Shown here: positions 1-4,380 of the stretch, one piece after another
Numbering within the stretch: position 1 is the first letter of the stretch
Layout of the letters: each line of letters opens with the position of its first letter
Source: Elusimicrobiota bacterium
GTDB taxonomy: Bacteria; Elusimicrobiota; Elusimicrobia; O2-12-FULL-59-9
Assembly: GCA_016206405.1 (NCBI GenBank)
Contig: JACQRQ010000224.1
Location: 1 to 5,803 of the forward strand
Length of the DNA stretch: 5,803 nucleotides
Direction: 5' to 3'
Notes under the pieces: generated by a model
What the model was told of the DNA's origin: nothing
The model's input: the letters and a program-made list of their open reading frames with translations, nothing else
Database searches by the model: none
Made by a program: the position numbers and the translations under genes

Positions 1-44
1 AGTGGTAAAGTGGTAGAGTGTTAAGACGGGAAGTGATAGAGTCA
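1..44 (+). repeat. Degenerate array of 8-bp AGTGGTAR units, left end
   Basis: The window opens with AGTGGTAA AGTGGTAG AGTG, two full units and a partial one. It then decays into related pieces such as AGTGATAGAGT at 32-42. The first 20 bases recur exactly at 5778-5797, and bases 7-20 are the perfect reverse complement of 154-167. The pattern is a short tandem repeat of intergenic type. I see no open frame or known element signature in it. It is cut by the window edge, so its full length is unknown. Confidence 0.75.
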
Positions 45-51
45 AATAAAA

Positions 52-114
52 ATGGGCTTTATAGAGCACCTGGACGCATTTGCGACGAAGGAGGCGGCCC
101 GGCTCTTGTCTTGA
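52..114 (+). CDS. Possible 20-residue small ORF or gene fragment between repeat arrays
   Basis: An ATG at 52 opens a 20-codon frame that ends in TGA at 112-114 and reads MGFIEHLDAFATKEAARLLS. Roughly three quarters of the third positions are G or C, as in the real genes here, while the DNA just before it is AT-rich and the DNA after it is repeat. The peptide would form an amphipathic helix and looks protein-like. An in-frame TAG at 37-39 stops it from extending upstream, and there is no good Shine-Dalgarno site. It could be a tiny gene, a decayed fragment of a larger one, or chance. I do not recognise it. Confidence 0.15.
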   Translation: MGFIEHLDAFATKEAARLLS

Positions 115-121
115 TCACTTG

Positions 122-189
122 TCCACTTTAACTCTACCACCTCCTACCACCGCCACTCTACCACTTTCCTACTCACCACTCTACCACTT
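122..189 (-). repeat. Degenerate AGTGGTAG array, inverted relative to the left-end array
   Basis: Read on the minus strand, the 14-mer AAGTGGTAGAGTGG occurs twice exactly (176-189 and 153-166, 23 bp apart). Degenerate relatives such as GGTGGTAGAG follow at 131-142 and AAAGTGG at 123-129. The orientation is opposite to the arrays at 1-44 and 5778-5803. It starts about 17 bp beyond the 3' end of the tRNA gene, so a tRNA transcript that reads on would run into this GU-rich sequence. There is no coding potential, and the spacing is too irregular for a CRISPR array. Confidence 0.7.
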
Positions 190-194
190 CTTTC

Positions 195-291
195 CGAGCC
201 GCTTTATCGGGGAGCCGGGAATTGAACCCGGAGCCTCTCGCACCCCAAGCGAGCGCTCTACCGTTGAGCCACTCCCCGGTAGCGCGGCTCG
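195..291 (-). other. Complementary leader and trailer enclosing tRNA-Pro (predicted pre-tRNA stem)
   Basis: The 8 bases just upstream of the tRNA on the minus strand, CGAGCCGC (291-284), are fully complementary to GCGGCTCG (202-195) just downstream. They are separated from the mature ends by only 5 nt (leader) and 4 nt (trailer). The precursor could therefore fold with a GC-rich helix stacked beyond the acceptor stem. This pairing is visible in the sequence. A role in end processing, in protecting the precursor or in RNase III entry is inference. Confidence 0.45.
207..278 (-). tRNA. tRNA-Pro, anticodon GGG
   Basis: This is a complete 72-nt cloverleaf. The acceptor stem is CGGGGAG/CTCCCCG, the D stem GCTC/GAGC with a 7-nt loop, the anticodon stem CTCGC/GCGAG with loop TTGGGGT, the variable loop 5 nt, and the T stem CCGGG/CCCGG with loop TTCAATT. 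The anticodon GGG (plus-strand 244-246) reads CCC and CCU proline codons. The C1-G72 pair, A73 discriminator and G37 are the usual bacterial tRNA-Pro identity features. The 3' CCA is not encoded (TAAA follows), so it must be added by nucleotidyltransferase. The gene lies 80 nt after the MerR stop on the same strand and may be transcribed with it, since I see no strong promoter of its own. With G37 it is not expected to be modified by the MiaA/MiaB pathway encoded upstream. Confidence 0.97.
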
Positions 292-321
292 AAAAAATCC
301 AGTGCCTCCCGTTGAGCCACT
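292..321 (-). terminator. Terminator-like hairpin after the MerR gene, made from the tRNA-like repeat
   Basis: On the minus strand, bases 321-301 can fold as a stem AGTGGCTC/GAGGCACT around the loop AACGG. That is seven pairs interrupted by one G-G mismatch. Three bases (GGA, with the first G directly after the stem) separate it from TTTTTT at 297-292. This resembles a weak intrinsic terminator for the upstream operon. The 5' arm is the duplicated tRNA 5'-end sequence. The mismatch and spacer make it imperfect, and if it worked well the tRNA would need its own promoter, which I do not see. Partial termination with read-through is an alternative. Confidence 0.35.
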
Positions 322-346
322 CCCCGCAAAAGCGGTCCCGAAAAGC
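309..346 (-). pseudogene. Truncated second copy of the tRNA-Pro 5' end and its leader
   Basis: Minus-strand 326-309 repeats exactly the first 18 bases of the tRNA-Pro gene (278-261): the acceptor 5' strand, the two linker bases, the first D-stem strand and part of the D loop. The similarity continues upstream: TTTTCG, then a few purines, then CCGC precedes both copies with similar spacing. The two copies are 48 bp apart. No T arm or anticodon arm follows this copy, so it cannot make a tRNA. It is best read as the remnant of a tandem duplication of the tRNA gene or of its 5' region. Confidence 0.55.
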
Positions 347-358
347 CGGGCCGCCGTC

Positions 359-769
359 TTAATTGCGTCCTGCCTCCAGCGCCTGCTGAAATTCCGACAT
401 CTCGTCGATGATTTCTTTGATTTCCTTTCTCGCCTCATCGATCGCTTTTTGATTGGAAGTTGAAGCCGCGTCGGGCGGCTCGGCGGCTCCGTTTTGCGGC
501 TCCGGCCTAGGCCTTAATTTCTGGTTGAAAACTTGGCGCGCCCCGGCGATGGTGAGTTTCTTGCCGTAAAGAAGCTCCTTGAGCTCCAGAATGACGTTCA
601 TGTCTTTGAGAGTGTAGCGCCGGTGCCCGCTTTCAAGCCGCAGCGGGCGAAAGACTTTGAATTGGGATTCCCAGTAGCGCAGCGTATACTCGGGGATTTG
701 CGCCAATTCGCTGATTTCGCTGATGAGCAAATACTTTTTTTTCTCAAAGACTGCGTTTATAGGATCCAT
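359..769 (-). CDS. MerR-family transcriptional regulator
   Basis: This 136-residue protein has an N-terminal MerR-type winged helix-turn-helix. After a short lead, residues 13-26 form the first helices (YLLISEISELAQIP). Residues 28-39 carry the family signature YTLRYWESQFKV, and residues 47-57 the wing SGHRRYTLKDM. Residues 60-82 (including the LLYGKKLTIAGARQVF segment) match the MerR group found near HU/IHF genes. A proline-rich linker (about 86-105) is followed by a charged helix, about 108-132, likely a dimerising coiled coil. No metal-binding cysteines or ligand domain are present, so the effector is unknown. The ATG at 769 is the first start after an in-frame TGA. It has no clear Shine-Dalgarno site, and at 13 nt from the HU stop it may rely on coupled translation. 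It is the last protein gene before tRNA-Pro. Confidence 0.88.
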   Translation of the reverse strand: MDPINAVFEKKKYLLISEISELAQIPEYTLRYWESQFKVFRPLRLESGHRRYTLKDMNVILELKELLYGKKLTIAGARQVFNQKLRPRPEPQNGAAEPPDAASTSNQKAIDEARKEIKEIIDEMSEFQQALEAGRN

Positions 770-782
770 GACGCGGCGTGGG

Positions 783-1043
783 TCAAGTCAGCAGGTTCTT
801 GGAGGCTTTGAACCTGACCCCGCGTCTAGGCGGGATTGAAACGGCCTGTCCAGTCTTTGGATTTCTACCCTGCCCCGCCCGGCGGGTCTTGATGCGGAAC
901 GTCCCGAAATTAGAAATGACGACCTTGTCGCCGGCTTTCATGGCTTGGGTCATCGTATCGAAAACCGCCTCCACGGCGCGCAGCGCGTCTTTTTTCGTGG
1001 TCAAAACCCGGGAAACGGCTTGGATGATGTCCGACCTATTCAT
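783..1043 (-). CDS. HU/IHF-family (DNABII) DNA-binding protein
   Basis: This 86-residue protein has the DNABII fold signature. The N-terminal MNRSDIIQAVSRVL and the following helices (about 3-38) form the dimer body. NFGTFRIKTR (45-54) leads into the beta arm, with GRNPKTGQ at 59-66 carrying the conserved proline that wedges into DNA. IPPRRGVRFKASKNL (70-84) closes the domain. The length fits the family's usual 90 or so residues. Such proteins bind DNA as dimers and bend it in the nucleoid or at regulatory sites. HU versus an IHF subunit cannot be settled from one sequence. Its ATG overlaps the end of the preceding gene (ATGAATAG, 8 nt), which implies coupled translation. A GGAG lies about 10 nt upstream, within the preceding gene. 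Confidence 0.93.
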   Translation of the reverse strand: MNRSDIIQAVSRVLTTKKDALRAVEAVFDTMTQAMKAGDKVVISNFGTFRIKTRRAGQGRNPKTGQAVSIPPRRGVRFKASKNLLT

Positions 1044-1596
1044 CGTCGGTTTTCTCCGGACCGGGCTCTTCCGAGGCTTCCGGGCCGCTCGGCAAGGTTT
1101 TGCCCTGAATATCCTTGAATATATCCTCCGGCTTTAAATGCTTGAGATCCTCTTTGAATTTCGTCACCTCATCTTCGGTGATGGGTTTGGTGAGGACTTG
1201 ACAGCGCTCAAAGACGCTCTCGTTGACGTAGATCGAACACCCGGCCCGGACCGCCAGGGCGATCGCGTCGGAGGGCCTGGAGTCGATGACGTGCTCTTTT
1301 CCGTTCTTAGAAATCCGGATTTCGGCGTAAAAGGTGTTGTCTTTGATGTCGCTCACCGACACCTTGGTGACCGTCCAGCCCAAAGACTTTATGACCGCCA
1401 GCAGAAGATCATGCGTGAGTGGGCGCGGCAAGACGACGCCGGAGAAACGGATGGCGATGGCCTGGCCTTCGCTGAGCCCGATCCAGATGGGAAGCAGACG
1501 GTTTCCCTCCGCTTCCTCCAGGAAAATCGTCGATTCGGTCAGCGTGGTCGCCAGAGAATATATTTTTACCTCTATTTCCCTGTCCTTTTTCGGCAT
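1036..1596 (-). CDS. Bifunctional nuclease (BFN/DUF151) family protein
   Basis: This 186-residue protein matches the BFN/DUF151 family. Visible motifs in order are LPIWIGLSEGQAIAI (35-49), RPLTHDLL (58-65), a central FYAEIRI (89-95) and SRPSDAIALAVRAGC (106-120), the family hallmark. A following helix, 141-163, includes LKPEDIFKDI. The last 20 or so residues form an acidic, proline-rich tail. Some members have been reported to have DNase and RNase activity, but many are uncharacterised, so nuclease activity here is inference. The protein has no signal peptide and should be cytoplasmic. The ATG has a GGAAAG Shine-Dalgarno site a few bases upstream. The gene starts 57 nt after hflX stops and overlaps the HU/IHF gene by 8 nt. 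Confidence 0.9.
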   Translation of the reverse strand: MPKKDREIEVKIYSLATTLTESTIFLEEAEGNRLLPIWIGLSEGQAIAIRFSGVVLPRPLTHDLLLAVIKSLGWTVTKVSVSDIKDNTFYAEIRISKNGKEHVIDSRPSDAIALAVRAGCSIYVNESVFERCQVLTKPITEDEVTKFKEDLKHLKPEDIFKDIQGKTLPSGPEASEEPGPEKTDDE

Positions 1597-1627
1597 ATTC
1601 TTTCCGCGCGGGATCGGCGGCGACCAT

Positions 1628-1636
1628 AGTCTAGCA
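1628..1636 (-). promoter_or_regulatory. Possible extended -10 promoter element before the DUF151 gene
   Basis: In the only sizeable gap inside the cluster, the minus strand reads TGCTAGACT, resembling an extended -10 (TGnTATAAT). It lies about 30 nt before the DUF151 start codon. No good -35 box is present 16-18 nt upstream. If real, it would give the DUF151-HU-MerR-tRNA section its own transcription start. The match is short and could be chance. Confidence 0.2.
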
Positions 1637-1653
1637 AAGAAAGGGCAAAAAAT

Positions 1654-2910
1654 CTACGCCGGCGCTTTGAGATGGGAACGAAGCCTGGCCCAATTGCCCG
1701 GCGTGATCCGGACTTTCAGGCAGGTTTGACCCGCCCGGCTGGTTTGTTGGACGACCTGGCACACGCGATATATTTCCTTGAGGTGGGGATAGGTGTCATC
1801 CGTCAGGGGGATCCATCGCCGCAGCCAATGACGGGTCAAGCGCCGGTCCACGGCTTTAAGCAGCGGCTCGACTCCCTGGCCGGTTTTGGCCGACATGAGA
1901 AGGCGCTCAGGATTGACGCCGCGAATTTTTTTGATCTGATCCGCCGGCAGCAGGTCCGCCTTGTTGACGGCGATGATTCTGGGGAGCTTGTCCGCGCCGA
2001 GCTCTTGGAGAACTTTCTCGACCGCTTCCATTTCGATTTGGCGGTGAGCCGAGCTTCCATCGATGAGATGAATGAGGCAATCGGCGCGGGCCACCTCTTC
2101 CAAGGTGGCGCGGAAGGCCGCGACGAGCAAATGCGGAAGATTTTGAATGAAGCCGACCGTATCCGTGAACAAGGCGGTTCCGCCGCCGGGGAGCTTCACG
2201 CGGCGGGTGGTCGGGTCCAGCGTGCTGAAAAGCATGTCGTCGGCGTACACTTCCGGCTGTTTTTGGGCGTCGGCGATTCTGTTTAAGAGGCTGGATTTGC
2301 CGGCGTTGGTGTATCCGATGATGGCCGCGGTGGGGAAGGGAAGCGACAGCCGCCTTTTGCGCTGGGTTTCCCGCTCGGATTGAATGGAGGCTATCGCGTG
2401 CGCGAGCCGGGCGATGCGCTCTCGAATGCGGCGTCTTTCGTACTCCAATTTGCGCTCGCCCGGGCCCCTCGTTCCGATTCCCCCCACCTGCTGGGAAAGG
2501 GCGACGCCTCTGCCCGTCAGGCGCGGAAGCAGGTAGTTGAGCTGAGCCAGCTCCACCTGCAGCACGCCTTCGCGCGTCCTCGCTCGCCGGGCGAAAATAT
2601 CCAATATCAGGCGCGTCCGGTCCAAGATTTTGGCCGGGATAAGGTTTTCCAGATTGCGCTGTTGGGCGGGCGAAAGGTCGACGTCAAAAATCACGGTATG
2701 CGTCCGCAGGGCCACGACCCTTTTTAAAATTTCATCGGCTTTTCCGGAACCGATGAGCGTGGCCGGATGGAATTTATCGATGCGCTGCCAAAGGGTCCCG
2801 GTGACGAGGGCGCCGGCGGTTTCGGCCAGGCGATGCAGCTCGTTGAAGGAGTGCAGCGCTTCCGCGGAGGGCTGCTTGGGCGAAATGCCGATCAGGATGA
2901 CTTTTTCCAC
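1654..2910 (-). CDS. hflX: GTPase HflX
   Basis: HflX is a GTPase that binds the large ribosomal subunit and in some bacteria splits or rescues stalled ribosomes. The chosen product is 418 residues. The N-terminal HflX domain has LIGSGKADEI (52-61), DLSPAQQRNLE (78-88), DRTRLILDIFARRA (97-110) and the GPGERKLEYERRRIRERI signature (149-166). The G domain has G1 GYTNAGKSSL (199-208), G3 DTVGF (250-254), G4 NKAD (316-319) and G5 SAKTG (340-344). A short C-terminal domain follows to 418. The GTG at 2910 is preferred because GGAG lies 7 nt before it and VEKVILIGI is where the family normally begins. The frame stays open farther upstream only inside miaA. The 19-nt overlap with miaA indicates coupled translation. 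miaA next to hflX is a familiar pairing (in E. coli with hfq between them); no hfq is present here. Confidence 0.96.
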   Translation of the reverse strand: MEKVILIGISPKQPSAEALHSFNELHRLAETAGALVTGTLWQRIDKFHPATLIGSGKADEILKRVVALRTHTVIFDVDLSPAQQRNLENLIPAKILDRTRLILDIFARRARTREGVLQVELAQLNYLLPRLTGRGVALSQQVGGIGTRGPGERKLEYERRRIRERIARLAHAIASIQSERETQRKRRLSLPFPTAAIIGYTNAGKSSLLNRIADAQKQPEVYADDMLFSTLDPTTRRVKLPGGGTALFTDTVGFIQNLPHLLVAAFRATLEEVARADCLIHLIDGSSAHRQIEMEAVEKVLQELGADKLPRIIAVNKADLLPADQIKKIRGVNPERLLMSAKTGQGVEPLLKAVDRRLTRHWLRRWIPLTDDTYPHLKEIYRVCQVVQQTSRAGQTCLKVRITPGNWARLRSHLKAPA

Positions 2911-3860
2911 TGCGCTTCTCCAAGAATTCTGTCGGCGACGGCCTCCGGCTTCCAGGCGCTTTCTCCGGCGACTTCTATCCATCGCACGGGATGCTGCCTT
3001 CGAAACCATGTTCTCTGTCTTTTGGCGTATTGACGGGTCAACTGGATGCAGCGCTCCAGTCCCTGCTGGTATGAAACCTCGCCTTTTAAATGCGCCGCGG
3101 CCTGCGGGTAGCCGAGGCTCCGCAGACCCGGAGAGCCGGCGGCATATCCCCGTTGGGTCAAGTCCAATACCTCCTCGAGCATGGGCTTGAACGTGGCCTC
3201 GCAGCGCCGCTGAATGCGGGCGTGGAGGGCGGTTTTTTCCCACAAAATGCCGAAGAAAAGCGGCCGCTCCTCTCTCCTGGGCAAGGCTTCTCTTTTCCAG
3301 AAATTTGAAATGGGACGGCCGGTCAATTTGTAAACCTCAAGGGCGCGCACGAGGCGATGCAGATTTTCGGGGTGAATTTTTCCGGCCGCAACGGGGTCGA
3401 CGTCTTTGAGCCTGCGGTGCAGCGCCGGCGGACCGGAGCTCCGCGCTTCGCTGATAAGAACGCCGCGCACGGCCGCGTCGGCTGGCGGCATCTCGTCCAA
3501 GCCTTCCCAGAAGGCTTTCACATAGAGCCCGGTTCCGCCCGCCATGACGGGCGGGGCGGCGTTTTCTCCGCAGGCGGCATAACATGCCGCCGCCCCGCGG
3601 ACGTAGGCTCCGGCGTTGAAGCTTTGCGCCGGATCCAAGAAATCCACCATGTGGTAGGGTATCGCGTCCACCACGTAGCGGCCGGCCTCCCATGCGCCGA
3701 GCGGCTTGGCCGTGCCGGCGCTCAAGCCTTTATAAATCTGGCGGGAATCGGCCGAGACAACGGACGTTTTGAGTTTGGCGGCCAGAATCAGGGCAACTTC
3801 GGTCTTTCCGCTGGCGGTGGGCCCGACGATGACGAGGGGGTGTGGCGCTAGGTTTTCCAA
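2892..3860 (-). CDS. miaA: tRNA dimethylallyltransferase MiaA
   Basis: MiaA transfers a dimethylallyl group from dimethylallyl diphosphate to N6 of A37 in tRNAs reading UNN codons, making i6A. The 322-residue protein has the P-loop GPTASGKT (13-20), the DSRQIYKG motif with the catalytic-type aspartate D38, AGGTGLYV (107-114), RALEVYKLTGRP (172-183), SLGYPQ (248-253) and the C-terminal TRQYAKRQRTWFR (275-287). Length is normal. The start is a TTG at 3860, only 12 codons before the P-loop. No ATG or GTG is available nearby in frame, and no good Shine-Dalgarno site is visible, so initiation probably depends on translation of the PilZ gene, which it overlaps by 13 nt. Its product is the substrate of MiaB, encoded two genes upstream. 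Confidence 0.96.
   Translation of the reverse strand: MENLAPHPLVIVGPTASGKTEVALILAAKLKTSVVSADSRQIYKGLSAGTAKPLGAWEAGRYVVDAIPYHMVDFLDPAQSFNAGAYVRGAAACYAACGENAAPPVMAGGTGLYVKAFWEGLDEMPPADAAVRGVLISEARSSGPPALHRRLKDVDPVAAGKIHPENLHRLVRALEVYKLTGRPISNFWKREALPRREERPLFFGILWEKTALHARIQRRCEATFKPMLEEVLDLTQRGYAAGSPGLRSLGYPQAAAHLKGEVSYQQGLERCIQLTRQYAKRQRTWFRRQHPVRWIEVAGESAWKPEAVADRILGEAQWKKSS
2918..2921 (-). promoter_or_regulatory. Ribosome binding site deciding the hflX GTG start
   Basis: The minus strand reads TTGGAGAAGCGCA directly before GTG at 2910, so GGAG stands 7 nt from the start codon. It lies inside the last codons of miaA. This site supports the GTG start over the ATG at 3009 in the same frame, which is deep inside miaA. 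Confidence 0.7.
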
Positions 3861-4378
3861 TAGGGAATTTTTTGAAGCTTGTTGCAGAGACCGTGGAATT
3901 TGCAGCTTGCGACGCAGACTTCAGGAAGGTTGAGGCTTATTCTCGTTTCGCAATCCAGATGATCCTGGGCCATGTTGTTGAGCTGGTTCCGGTCCTTTTT
4001 CTTGATGTTGATGAAGCCGATTCCAAGGGTGTAGATTCCGCCTTTGGAATTGGCCCAAAGTATTTCCCCCTCGATGGCGAAATTCGGCAGCCCATGGAGG
4101 CTTAAATCGAGTTTTAGATGTTTCGTGTGCGGCGGCGGCGCATAAATGGTCAGAGAAAGCCCCCCCTCCGACAGATTCGTCAGGATGGCCGGCTGGGAGT
4201 TGGGCTCCCCGGCGTCCAGTTGGCCGTCCTGCTTGGGACTGTATACCAGATTGATGGGCTCGACCAAATCGCTGAGAATGGGAAAGCGCGGATGCTTGCG
4301 CCGTTCTTTATGAAACGCGGCGGGCCGGGAGTTGTTTTTTGAGTTTTTTCCGGGTTGTTTTTTTATCGGATTGGTCAT
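3848..4378 (-). CDS. PilZ-domain protein with four-cysteine C-terminal tail
   Basis: This 176-residue protein has both halves of the PilZ c-di-GMP binding signature: R27-KHP-R31 (RxxxR) after a basic, disordered N-terminus, and N68-LS-EGG73 (N/DxSxxG). The beta-barrel core runs to about residue 125, with ILWAN and LGIGFINI as later strands. After a helix (about 126-140) comes a tail with C143, C155, C159 and C165 (spacing X11, X3, X5), ending in PYWKT. This cysteine pattern is not part of the PilZ fold and suggests a small metal or Fe-S site, which is inference. There is no membrane segment. It starts 2 nt after miaB with AAGGG about 7 nt before the ATG, and overlaps miaA by 13 nt. Its target is unknown. 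The position between two tRNA-modification genes suggests shared expression but does not prove shared function. Confidence 0.87.
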   Translation of the reverse strand: MTNPIKKQPGKNSKNNSRPAAFHKERRKHPRFPILSDLVEPINLVYSPKQDGQLDAGEPNSQPAILTNLSEGGLSLTIYAPPPHTKHLKLDLSLHGLPNFAIEGEILWANSKGGIYTLGIGFINIKKKDRNQLNNMAQDHLDCETRISLNLPEVCVASCKFHGLCNKLQKIPYWKT

Positions 4379-4380
4379 TT

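Noticed and set aside
1..20. Part of a tRNA gene, because AGTGGTAGAG resembles a tRNA D loop
   Set aside because: No acceptor, anticodon or T arm accompanies any copy, and the unit is tandemly repeated.
47..70. Terminator around GCTTTATAGAGC on the minus strand followed by ATTTTTATTTG
   Set aside because: The near-palindrome leaves no proper loop, has few GC pairs and contains a G-T pair, and the T tract is broken.
122..189. CRISPR array
   Set aside because: Units are 8-14 bp and degenerate, with no unique spacers of constant length and no cas genes nearby.
1640..1665. Intrinsic terminator after hflX, where the minus strand has TTTTTT just past the stop codon
   Set aside because: The bases before the T run (CGCCGGCG) form a loopless palindrome with no usable hairpin, and the next gene follows closely in the same direction.
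2630..3190. A 186-codon plus-strand open frame
   Set aside because: It is antisense to miaA and hflX, which have full sets of family motifs. The frame is a by-product of GC-rich coding on the other strand, as are the other plus-strand frames in 359-5739.
2911..3243. A longer hflX reading frame running upstream from the GTG at 2910
   Set aside because: The extra 111 residues lie wholly in miaA in another frame, do not resemble HflX, and the GTG at 2910 has a good GGAG site and the expected family N-terminus.
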